Below are positions 22,425-32,519 of a DNA stretch of 62,497 nucleotides, piece by piece. Where the stretch lies: positions 29,579 through 92,075 of the forward strand of contig WELA01007917.1 of assembly GCA_009602735.1 (NCBI GenBank), in the 5' to 3' direction. The notes beneath the pieces were generated by a model, which saw nothing but the letters and a program-made list of their open reading frames with translations, was not told the origin of the DNA and did no database searches. Numbering within the stretch: the first letter of the stretch is position 1; each line of letters begins with the position of its first letter. The position numbers and the translations under genes were made by a program. This stretch comes from Mesotaenium endlicherianum. Taxonomy: Eukaryota; Streptophyta; Zygnematophyceae; Zygnematales; Mesotaeniaceae.

Positions 22425-23144
22425 TGTAATGAATCAGTATATTAGTGGATATAATATTCATTTAAATATAATAGTTAATTAAGTTCAGCCTGCTGAACTT
22501 TAGTTAATAGTCAGTCTGCTGGACTTTACATAATTATCAGTTTAATGACTCAGCCGAAAGCAGCAGGCTGAAGTCCATATAAGTCAGCTTGCTGACCCAT
22601 TCTTTGACAGCCAGCTGACTTCCGTACTCGGTAGCAGCGAACTGCCTTGATATGCATCTAAGTGCGATATGCTAGATGAATAGCCAGATGACATCCCTAT
22701 GATGGATGGCTATTCGGGATGATGGGAGATGGCGGTGGATTTGGTTAACCGAGGTCCTACCAACGTGGTTAACTCCCGGGTAGGCGGTGCCATCGCACTG
22801 ACCGTTGAACAGTAAACTCATTCCATGTACATATGCTAGGCATTGCTCTCGAGTTCGGCATTCGGAAACGAGGCCAACTCTCTTGTATAGCTTACTGAGA
22901 GAACTCTGAATCCAAGGCGGGAAGCCATTGATACGCACTGTCTTCTAACCTTGCTTATGTATGAGTTTACTGATTTGCATTATTGATGCTAGTTTACTCT
23001 CATTTGACTGACGAGTATTATTCACTGCTAGTGTATTGTCCTTCGCCGTTTAACCACTTAACGGAAAGTACCATAAAGATTACTTGCTGATATAAAGATC
23101 TTTATTAATTGTTAATCGCCTATTTGGTAAGTCGATTCATTTCA
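22425..23144 (+). repeat. 3' LTR of chromovirus copy 3
   Basis: 720 bp, TG...CA. It differs from the 5' LTR at a dozen or so positions in the first 250 bp (for example GTGGAT for GTAGAT, and GATATGCATC for GACTTACACC). The right flank ACAAC falls inside a piggyBac transposase gene read on the minus strand. Confidence 0.9.
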
Positions 23145-24685
23145 ACAACTATGCCAGTGACTCCATGTCCTAGTTGTGCTAGCTTTGAGAAGAGGTGAGG
23201 TGAGCTGAAACCTCTATCAAGGATGAGTGTAAACAACCTACCAACACGAAGCATAGCTACAAGGTCTAACACAATATCAGTTTTTAGCTCCATCTTTCTT
23301 CACCCTATCATAGATGATGAAGGCATAGCAGAAGTAAGTAATTGCATCACAAATAATAAATACTTCTATGCCATACTTGTATGGTTTGGAGGAGTTGTAC
23401 ACTCTAATGGGACACTGTCTGTTGCGGATAGGAGTGGTTCTTTCATCTGCTGTGAGGGTTGCACCAGGGCTGTAGTACTTGCTGAAGGTTTCCATGCACA
23501 AGTTTGTGAAGGGTTGGAGCTGCCATAGCTTGTATTTTCTAGAGTCTGGAGGAAAGCATATTCTTTGTCTATTATCTTTGAGATGAAAGAATCTTATAAT
23601 CTCTTTGAAACTATTTCTACTCATGAATCTGCCAAAGCTAGGAACTGTAATAGGCCCTTTCACAGTCTTCTGCCAGTACCTCCTCAGTCTCAGTAGTCCA
23701 TGCAAGCCCATAGCTATGCATAGCCCATGGAAAACAACCATCTCCGTGCATGTGACAAGAATCCAACCTCTGACAGGATGCAGTGATGCATAATTGTTTG
23801 TCTCCAATACCAACTGCTGAAAGAATGCAATAGGCATGAACAAACAAAAGATCCCAAAGGGGCTCAAGCCTCTGAACCTTCTGTCTGGAATGCCCTGCAA
23901 GCCATGGTGATGTGTAGTGCTAGGCTGCAGCAAGTTCACCTGGCAGGATTCTCCGCGGGCAGGCTCCTTCCAATCCCAAATTTCTTCATACTCCTCCTCC
24001 TCCTCCTCCTCCTCCTCCTCCAGCATGGTAGGAGCAAGAGGCACCTCCTTTTCCTCCTCGGAAGACCGCCTGTCTTCCCCATAATTGTTGTTGCTGCTCT
24101 CGGGATCGGAATCAGAGTCTATCATGTGCTCTTTTCCTTTTTTTGTTGTGCAAGGGGGCCCTTGAAACATGAACTTACTCCTAACGCAAGGAGCTACTAT
24201 CTTGTTTGACCCCACAAGCCGACCCCTCTTCCTTCTCTCAAATGAGAGCTGGCTATCATCTATGCTAGGTTGAGAACCTTGTTGCCCTATATCTAGTTCT
24301 TGAGGCACCAAAGGGGTCTCCGACACTTGGAAAGATGACCTACGGTCATCATCCTGCACAACTTCTTTTTCCGGTTCTTCCTCCTCATCTTTCCGCGAGT
24401 ACACACCCTCACAAAATTCATGTAGTGTCTTAGACTCTTCGCAAAGGTGTTCTCTCACGAAAGACTCTAAAAATCTCTGCTTACTCTTATCATAGACGAA
24501 ATACATTTCGTACACACAATCCTCCTTCTTTTTCCCACCACCCGCTTCTTCACCACTCCCTCTATCAACAACTCATCCCAATAAGCATCAAACTTCTCTT
24601 TCGCCCATGCAGTATCGAAGTGAGCAGCGGGAACCAAAATTTTAGCATCTAAAAGTGCGTCTAACGAACATTTAGAGGCATCCAT
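23145..24685 (-). pseudogene. piggyBac-family transposase, frameshifted and truncated
   Basis: Minus-strand coding from about Met 24,685 (MDASKCSLDALLDAKILVPA). The frame shifts near 24,530, runs open to 23,277, shifts again near 23,285, and is cut at 23,145 by the chromovirus LTR. After an acidic, low-complexity N-terminus (poly-Glu encoded by the TCC run at about 23,995-24,020) come piggyBac hallmarks: AMGLHGLLRLRRYWQ, then PSFGRFMSRNSFKEIIRFFH. The first catalytic Asp is probably in LTADERTTPI, and the second in ILDRGFSSPHLF (third frame segment). The last catalytic Asp and the C-terminal Cys-rich domain are missing. No TTAA-flanked ends were found. The copy is inactive. Confidence 0.85.
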
Positions 24686-25002
24686 TGCGGACGAAGCTCG
24701 CGAAGAAGAAGGCTGTTAGCCTTCTCTTCGGTTCATTTTCTTCATCGAAACCGAAATTAGCACCGTACGGTAATGCGAATGACTTGTACGCGTTTTGTCG
24801 CTTTTACTTGTAGATTTAATTGTGGACACTTGGCGATATAGCCCCTCGTCTAAGACTAATTTTGATAACAACAAATAAGTATTAAGAAAGATACTGAGGT
24901 CGCAAGGGGAGCAAGTAAATGCATCAGAATTTGTGCGTTGCATCATATTTGATGCTCCGGACCATCTAGTGTTAATGCTGCTTTGCGCAAATGTTGCCTT
25001 GA
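24686..25002. other. Junction between piggyBac remnant and integrase remnant
   Basis: No intact gene. From about 24,930 the plus strand shows integrase-like fragments in changing frames (MLRTI, NAALRKCCLES), so the integrase remnant below extends upstream in broken form. The exact breakpoint between the two elements is not clear. Confidence 0.45.
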
Positions 25003-25690
25003 AAGCGTGATTGGGATCTGACCCTGCCATGGCTGGTTATGGGTGAGAGATTTAGCAAGCAAGCTGCTTTGACAAATTACTCGCCTTATCAGATACTGTT
25101 TGGCAGAAGTCCAGTTGTGCCCAGCAGCATCAAGCAGGAGGTTGAGCAGGTGAAAGACCTGGACAACCCTGATGAACTGCTAAAGGTCATGGTACGCCGC
25201 AAGGCGTTATTTGAGCGCATGATGCCTGCTGCCCTGGACAATCTAAAATTTGCACAGAAAAGAGACACGCAGCGTTATGCCAGGACGCGAGACGGGAGCT
25301 ACCGCCTGCAAATGACGCAGATCCAGGAAGGAGACTTCGTCTACCACAAGCGCCAGACCAAGACCACCATTGACACCAGTTCAGGTGCAGTAATCTTACG
25401 CGTGAAACATGCGTTCGACAATGGTGTGTTGGAACTGGAAGGTTCTGATGGTAAGACCATGAGAGATCACGTGCAGAATTGCTCGTTGTGCCGTTTGCCT
25501 AATATCGATCCTACGGTTAAGACTGTGCCCAAGGAATTGGTGCCAGCCACGCCTTGTGCCAGCTGCAGAGTGCAAGATGATTAAGAAGCAATGGTAACTT
25601 GTGATAAGTGTAGTGCCCGTTGGCACACCTTCTGCATTGGTGAAGAAGAGATTATTGCATGACGATGGGAATGTCCTGACCGCCTTCACA
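25003..25690 (+). pseudogene. Integrase C-terminal half with appended PHD-type zinc finger (LTR element remnant)
   Basis: The readable frame begins WDLTLPWLVMG and contains the integrase-core end motif YSPYQILFGRSPVVP, a helical region (ALDNLKFAQKRDTQRYARTR) and a GDFVYHKRQ beta-barrel start. The protein then reads CASC near 25,555-25,566; after a TAA (25,582-25,584) the same frame continues VTCDKCSARWHTFC and, past a TGA, RWECPD. This gives Cys-x2-Cys, Cys-x2-Cys, His-x2-Cys and a final Cys, a PHD-finger pattern lacking a clear last Cys. PHD fingers read histone H3 tails, so the module could act in integration targeting. It is not the same family as the chromodomain element. Confidence 0.7.
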
Positions 25691-25765
25691 AAAACCCCAG
25701 CCACAAGGCCAGGAGATAGAGGCTTTCAGCGGAAAGGCAGGGACGCCTCAGCTGAATGGGAGGAG

Positions 25766-26130
25766 TGTAAGGGAAGCTGAGGATGAGATATCTTTTTGAA
25801 AATTTCTACTAAGTGTCGGTAGTGAGGAATGAGGAACTGGTTGAGCATGGAAAACATTGAGTGAGGGATGCTTCACCGCATGATGCATGTGCAAGAAGAC
25901 TAGGAATGGGTCAACCCCCAGCCAGTCCGCCACCGACACACGTGCAGGGGTCCATCAACCCGGTCAATTTCCCACGTGCAGCAACGCACCAACCAAACGA
26001 CCAGGGAATTCCCGCACGTGAAAGGGACCGCCGACACCTCGACCAGGTTGAAGGCACACGTGCTGAGAAGCCACGCACGTGCCAGGGGTCCGACGCTGTT
26101 AGGCACGACAAAATTGACTTGTTTTGTATT
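25766..26130 (+). repeat. Probable 3' LTR start of the integrase-PHD element
   Basis: A purine tract GAATGGGAGGAG (about 25,754-25,765) is followed by TGTAAGGGAAGC, as expected for the start of a 3' LTR. The right end could not be fixed, because no second LTR is present for comparison; 26,130 is where the G-box-rich part ends. Confidence 0.45.
25939..26081. promoter_or_regulatory. Cluster of five G-boxes (CACGTG)
   Basis: CACGTG occurs at 25,939, 25,973, 26,015, 26,057 and 26,076, five perfect copies in 143 bp. G-boxes bind bHLH and bZIP factors in plants. Position inside a probable LTR suggests an element promoter/enhancer. Confidence 0.7.
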
Positions 26131-28070
26131 TGATTATTTTAGTGTGAAATTATGTGTGATACTATCATGCTAGTTTGTCAATTAAGGCAAGGTCATTGAA
26201 GTAGAAGGAGCCATAGTACTAGGTTCTAGATTATGAAGATTCTTTGTCCAATTAGTGTTGTTTTTGCGATTTTCTCTGATTGGTCCATAGTGGACAAGTA
26301 TAGAGTGGAAAAAGTGAGAAATCATCGTCAAAATATGAAGATGTGTTTTCTATCTTTTTGTGAGATTATAAAATACGAAGAAACTTTTGCTTGTCAAATG
26401 GAGCAAGTGTCCCGTGAAGAAAGTTTGTATGACAACCTAGGCGTGAAAAGGGTCACAAAGGTAGGAATGTCTGATACTCCTTCATATTTTTCATAATTAT
26501 TATTTCACGGAGTGTCGAGATAGAGCAGAAAACATTCATCTTGTACTTGTGGGTTCAGTGATGTTTAACCTAAATCCACCAAAGTGTGTATGATACACCT
26601 CAATGAAGAATCTTTCCATGCGGTGCAAATGGTGAACAAACTTACTACACTTCAAATAAACAAGCTGATTACCGATTTTCCAACATCAAAAACATGTCAA
26701 CGAATTGAGACGTTCCGTACAATATTTGAAACGTTGTGAAATAAGTTTTTTTGGTCGACCTTTTATGTGCACGGAAATAGAAAACCCGTCACAAAGTGAT
26801 TCTCGGAAACAAGTCTCACTTAAAATTTAGCGTTAGCGAATTCAAAGTTGGTCCACTTTGAAACTTGCCCAAATCGATATGAAATTACTTTCCTTGAAGT
26901 TTCGTCAATCGATGCGAGCCATTTTCCATTTGCGAAGATTCATGGCGTTGCATCTCACATCTCTCACTTGCACACATCTTTCTAAATTAAGTGAACATTT
27001 TTTACTTCTCTTATGAAGCTCGTTCACTCTGGCAAGGGTTGCTTACCACCAAGCAACTCCACCTTGCGATTGGAATTAGAAGTGATCCTTAAGTTGGATT
27101 TCCCTTACCAGTGCGGGTTCGTGAGTTTGTGATGGGCGCTTTTAGGCGCACTTTTTGCATTCTTTCCACGGGATTCCAAAATATAGTCTTGAAAAAAAAT
27201 CAGGTAATGTCTACTAGTTGTAAGGTCACGCTCCTAGTAGTCAATCAGAAGATATTTAGTGGAAAACTCTTAGTCATTACTTGCCTCACTTCTAGGTGAT
27301 TAATTGCATGCAAATACATAATTGTTTCTTCCTTATGCTATATATGGAAAATGGACACGCCCAAAACGGAGCATTTTAGGTGTCTTGTCTTCCCTCTGCT
27401 CCAATTGTGACCTAAAAACGATTACATTGTTCTTGTTTTTACTCACGTTTGGAAAACATGTATCGTGTGGATGTATGACGACACTTGACTTTGCGACTTA
27501 GGAAATTGTCACTAAATCAGTCCTGGTTGTGCCTGCTTGACACTTGTGCCCGTGCTTGTTCCCAGCTTTTCCTCAGTTGCAGTTTGTTCAGTCTCTCAGT
27601 CGTGCCTGGTCCAGGCCTGGTCGATCCTTGCGCCCTCTTGCGCCGGCCCCTAGTTCTCTGTCGTGGTTCATCTTCATTCATCTTGATGCAGAGAATAACG
27701 CCACGTCCGCCCAAGACTGTGAGCGGGTACATGGGCGTTTGCAACGACCGTGGCCGCGAATAGCGTATCCGTAAATTGGGCGTTTTGAGGAGTCGGGCCA
27801 AGTCCGGGCATTAGGTGGTGCTGGCCTATCGCCTGCCTTCCAGAAGGTGGCGAACGTGTCCCCACCTGTCCCCACCAGTGCCAACTTGTCCCGACTGCCA
27901 TGACTACTCAGTGGCAGAACTGATAGAACTAGCAATGAAGTCTTCAATTCAGCTTCATTCGATAGGCTAAGACAACTCTTTGCTTTGTTAGCACGTCGTT
28001 GACTAGCTCATTATTGCAACCACACAGCCCAAGTGAAAGTACAGTCTCGAGGTCTAAGTAACTGTAAGAC
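26131..28070. other. Intergenic DNA with a dispersed repeat; upstream region of the MPH2-like gene
   Basis: AT-rich to about 27,480, with no recognisable coding sequence. A stretch at 26,838-26,920 is related to 9,360-9,450. From 27,480 to 28,070 the composition is balanced and should include the promoter and 5' UTR of the gene starting at 28,071; I see no clear TATA box. Confidence 0.5.
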
Positions 28071-31000
28071 ATGGCATCCGCTATTCTTCATAACGTGCTA
28101 TCACAGGCCACCAGCGTGGGCACATTGGACCGCACGGTCTCCCTGCAGTCATCTTTCAAGGGGAGTTGCGTAGCAGTTGCGCCCGCTCGTCGGGAAATTG
28201 GCAATGCAGGCCGGTCACTGACCATTTCCTGCAAAAAAACTGATTTGACCAGCACAGATGCTCAGGTGTCCAGAAGAAGCTTCTTTGCGGCTGCCGCAGC
28301 TGTCTCTCCCATCCTTTTTGCATCCAGAGCACTTGCGATCTTGGAAGCTGATGACGATGACGCTCTGCTGGAGAAAGTGAAGAAGGGTAGGAAGGACAAA
28401 ATCCAGAGGAGGACCAACTTAGGTTCATACAAGGGCGACGCAGGTGGGTAACTTTCTTTTGTATCGGCTGAGCTCTCCACTCCAAATACTTCATACCCTT
28501 GGGCATATTATCTAAACGTATTATGTACCTGTAATGTAAACTTAACTTCAGTGTCAAGGAGTTTCTACGGGACCACATTGTCAACTTCCCCCACCAGCTG
28601 TATCAAATACATTTTTACCTCCACTCCAGCTCAGTTATTATTCATTGAAGTGTATTTCTGGAAAATGCAATCATTTAGCTCATTCAGAGCGTCTGGGGGG
28701 GCAACTGTACGTTGCGGAAGGCTCAAAGAGAATTTGATGAAGCAGTCTGTCATTGGCCAAGTTGAACGCGCATTAACTTTGGAACAAGTGAGGGGTATTG
28801 CTTGATCTCGGTAGTGGCACATTGGACTTTCCTGGACTGAAGCCGTGATTCACCATTTCTCCCACATCTGCTTGTTACAGTGGACAAGGTGAATGCAGCT
28901 TCTTGCAAGCAGTATTTCAAGTACGAGTTGCACACTTCCACTCTCTGAGCTCTTTATCACACTATCGAGCCTTGCAGAAATGACGAGGGTATTGAGGTAC
29001 TACTTTATGAATGTCAAAGTGTAGAGATGAGGTCTTTTTGTGAGGCTATGCTAGCCGGTAATTTAGTGGAACCTTCACTTGGTCATAATCATCTGAACTT
29101 GGGAATTATTTAGTGTACCATACAAGATCAAGTCATGGAAGTGTGTCCTGAACCCTTCTCCTCCTGCACACTACCCTCTGTTATGTATAATCTCTGCAGC
29201 TGCCATTCAGAAGGCCGTCTACAAGCTGAGCAAGACAGGGAAGGCTATCGATGATGGCGACTTTGCATCAGCTACCAACCTGCTGTCCAATACCGAATGG
29301 CTGGATGAAGTGAAGAGTGCCCTTACTAACGTGAGTATAAAAACCTGTCCTATTTGTGCCACCTCTACACCTATACTCTCTTCCACACAGCCCACACTTC
29401 ATGGACACAAATGGTTGGTATTCTCACTAATACAATGCATGTGTTCTTTAGTGACAGCCACTGTAACTGCTTCTAGCTCATTGTTTCTGAAGCTCCACAA
29501 CTACGTGTTCAAGGCATTAGAAAAGCCCAGTGATCTTCCCATGAGTGAGCAACTATGTTCGTCATGATCACCTTCATCTCTAGTTTGTGTCTCTGATGGT
29601 AAGTGGAACCTATTCAGGATGTTGTAAGAGACATACTCCAAAAATATGTATGAAGGGACCACTCATCAATCTTAAAACTATATCTTGGCCTGCAAAAGGG
29701 AACTAGCTGATGCATCTTTACAACAAAGTGTTATAAGAGATGAATGAGACAATCTAAAATAACTTCACACCTTGTGTACCTGCCCCCACCATCTAAGCAG
29801 TAACTACTATTTTGTATGATAGTAACATTTTCAATGCCAGTACCTGGTGGCTGTCAACATGAACAAAGATACCTTGGCATTCAGTCTGCAATAGAAGCGT
29901 ACGGGATAGTTTTTTTTTCGTGTTTTCTCTATGCTAAATATTGTTATTCTTCGATGATTGGGGGGGTGGAGGGGGGGAGAGACAGAGAGACAAAGCTCTT
30001 GGCACAATTCAAACAAGGCTCGTCGCATTCTGAGCTCCTCTCTGCTTGACCTCACTAAAGTGGACTACACTCAACACCATACACTGCAGTATCATCTGAG
30101 CTTACATGTACCATGCCATCTTCTTGCACTACCCACATCAGGCACACTGAAGGAAAGTCCATTGTAAGTTTCCTAGCATACACAGGGTACATTGTGAATT
30201 AGAGGAGTGCCTCTAAGTAGTTGAGTGTGCTGGGGCGGGTTGACATGATCCTGAGGTCCTTGTGATTCTATCCCTTGCAATTATGGATCGTGCTTTGCAG
30301 GTTACATCTGGAGATGCAGAGCAGTCAGCAGCAAGTGACTTCACCTCCGCGATCGGATCCCTTCAAGCTGCCGGTATGTCGTCACATCTTGTTCACTGAC
30401 TCCTCCCCTGCATATCATATGAATGGTTCAATGGCTTTTGGGCTTAAAGGTCATCAATCTTTGTGATTCTGAAGTAGCAAGCATGTAGTCAAATCTCATC
30501 GGCAGTGCTCACCTAGTGGTGTTTGTTAACGGACTAGGAGTGTAATATTGACCTGCAGAAATGGGTTGGAAAGTGGTGATGGCAACAAAAAAAGGTTTAG
30601 GTCGTTACTGTTACTGTATGCTTATGAAATTTGTGCATGCCAGAAGAGGTGTACATTTTCATTTCCATGTATATAATATTCTAATGTTTGGTCTTCCTTC
30701 AGGTCTGGGATATTCTCTTGGTGCGGAGTGAGACTGCAAATTGTGGGTGTGATTTGTTCTTCAGAACCTGTATGCTTCACATTGCTCATATCAATACTCT
30801 GAGTGACCTCGCAAACAAAGCCCCGAGATTGACTTTTGCAAGGATGAAGGGTTGAGCACTGAGTTCGCCTATGAAGAGAATGGGAAAGCATGTGAGGAGA
30901 AAGCTTAAAGAGAGACAGCAAGCTCTGTATGTACCGCGACCCTAGCTTGTTTAGGTCAAGAGTTTTGAGATGGGCCCCTAAGCAGTATGCATATGTGGAG

Positions 31001-31207
31001 AAAACAACCAAATGATCGTCAATGTACTGCAGAAGTGAGCCAATGCTGTCGCTTCTGATATCTAACGGGTACTCCCGGTGCATGATGGTGCGTGCAGTCT
31101 TGAAGGATGACGTGGAGAAGGCAAAGAGCGCATTTGTGTCATCTGCCAGCGCACTTGAGACGATTGTTCAGCTAACAGGACTCACGGAGGAGATTCTAGG
31201 TTTGTAG
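28071..31207 (+). CDS. MPH2: Thylakoid lumenal 16.5 kDa-like protein (MPH2-like)
   Basis: Four exons with GT-AG borders and matching phases: 28,071-28,443, 29,200-29,330, 30,301-30,373, 31,098-31,207 (228 residues). Residues 1-65 resemble a chloroplast transit peptide. A twin-arginine lumen signal follows (SRRSFFAAAAAVSP, RR at 68-69) with an Ala-x-Ala cleavage site at ALA 87-89. The mature part starts with an acidic run then LLEKVKKGRKDKIQRR, YKLSKTGKAIDDGDF, and near the end KAKSAFVSSASALETIVQLTGL, all typical of the plant MPH2/TL16.5 family. That family acts in the thylakoid lumen in photosystem II repair and maintenance under high or fluctuating light. The family assignment is by recognition, not alignment. 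The gene is complete. Confidence 0.85.
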
Positions 31208-31312
31208 GTCATGAGGTTCAGGTTACCTTTAATATAGCACCTTGCCTTTTCTTCCGACAACTATTTAGGGCTTCTGAGCTGAGCTCGTAGAGGGCCTGGG
31301 TGCCTTCTCTTT

Positions 31313-31555
31313 CTATATCAATTTTTCAAGTTGGTCTAGGTTTGTGGTATTAGACATCACGCGGAGATGCTGCTGCCATAGAGTAGCGACCTGCTTGTCA
31401 GCAGGAGGATCTAACAGCGGTTGGCCGTTGTAGTTCTTCCAGTGAATATCCTGCCTCGAGGCTTTTGGATTGGCCGACTGCTTGCCCTCTGGGCAGTCCT
31501 CGTGGTTGCACAGGTGTGTCAGTGGAACGCATGTATGGCAGGGAGTACACTTGTG
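31313..31555 (-). pseudogene. Coding-like remnant with Cys/His cluster, unidentified
   Basis: 81 codons open on the minus strand without a start, ending in TAG at 31,313-31,315. It begins HKCTPCHTC, then CNHEDCPEGK, and continues QDIHWKNYNGQPLLDPP and ADKQVATLWQQHLRVMS. The Cys/His spacing suggests a zinc-binding segment. The composition looks like real protein, unlike its neighbours, and it is preceded by a stop. It is probably a fragment of a mobile element or an old gene. I do not recognise the family. Confidence 0.4.
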
Positions 31556-31908
31556 TTACTCCTAGCTTAGGAACTAGTGCCGAGTGAATAAGTGCAGGTG
31601 TTGTCAGCGCCTGCAAGCTTGGTCAGGCTAAGGGGTTATCCAAAGATATGAGGTCACTCAAGTTTAGAACAGGGGGCCTCTTAGTTTTGATGAAATTTTG
31701 TAAGTCGTTTGTCCTCATCCTCCATGGCATCTGCTAAGCAGTTCGCCACAGGTCCCTCAAGTGGTCTTTGGATAAGAAAACAGTTCGCACTTGTCTATTA
31801 GGTTGTTCTTCTCAATCATAGCTGTTAGTGACCACCAGCCTCCTAAATATTGGGCGTGTCACGTGACTTCCTAGGGCAACCTTTACCTTATTGTCACTGA
31901 TGCGACCA

Positions 31909-31910
<2 letters not shown>

Positions 31911-31942
<32 letters not shown>

Positions 31943-31997
31943 GTATGTATGTATATATACATATCCACATGTATATGTGAGGTGTGTGTGTGTGTGT
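31911..31997. repeat. Compound microsatellite (CT)n(TA)n(GT)n
   Basis: CT repeats followed by ATATATGTATG repeats and a GT run. Confidence 0.9.
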
Positions 31998-32519
31998 CAA
32001 GTTGACCAATAGTTTTTGCTTGCACCACATTGATTGTGGGCTCGCAAAGGCGGTGACTTTGACAATAACGCAGTCAGGCGACATGTGAAGCAACTAATTT
32101 CTGCCATTGAAGACCAAGTGTGCTTGCATATGCAAGGCTAAGTTGTTGCATATGATGGTATATAAGCTTGAGATGTGACCAAATTAAAACGGAGGATATG
32201 CTTTGCTAACAAAGTCTACAACCAAGAAAGAAGAAGAGGGCTATGCCCTGTTTCCTCGTCCCGTCAAGGACAAGCTCGATACATATGACCTGCGCAAAGC
32301 GTTATATGTCTCAGCGGTATATGCCTATGAGCTGCCAATTTGAAGGCTACAGCCTGACATGTAGTACAACATGTTCCGAAGGTTCTTGCTCACTTGTGAC
32401 ACTCGTTGGAGGGCAGCGGCAACGCTGAAAGTGTGGCTATTTTGGGCCTCTTACGATGACCATAAGAAGCTCCCTTAAGTTGATCAAATTGTATGACGTT
32501 GTACCAGGAAGTACATTGG

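Larger units (their letters stand above)
14349..23144 (+). mobile_element. Ty3/Gypsy chromovirus with a third ORF (copy 3, structurally complete)
   Basis: About 8.8 kb: 5' LTR, primer-binding site, gag, pol in the -1 frame (protease, reverse transcriptase, RNase H, integrase, chromodomain), a third ORF between pol and the 3' LTR, a hairpin, a purine tract and the 3' LTR. All three ORFs are open, so it could encode active proteins. However, the two LTRs differ at roughly 5% of positions in their first 250 bp, and the flanking pentamers (GCATG left, ACAAC right) do not match. The element is therefore either old or a recombinant between two copies. Confidence 0.92.
31208..32519. other. Intergenic, with a coding-like remnant and microsatellites
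   Basis: Contains the 3' UTR of the MPH2-like gene, a minus-strand coding remnant (31,313-31,555) and a CT/TA/GT microsatellite. No other feature could be supported. Confidence 0.5.

Noticed and set aside
25939..26081. CRISPR-like short repeat array
   Set aside because: Only the 6-bp CACGTG core repeats, spacing is irregular, and the genome is eukaryotic.
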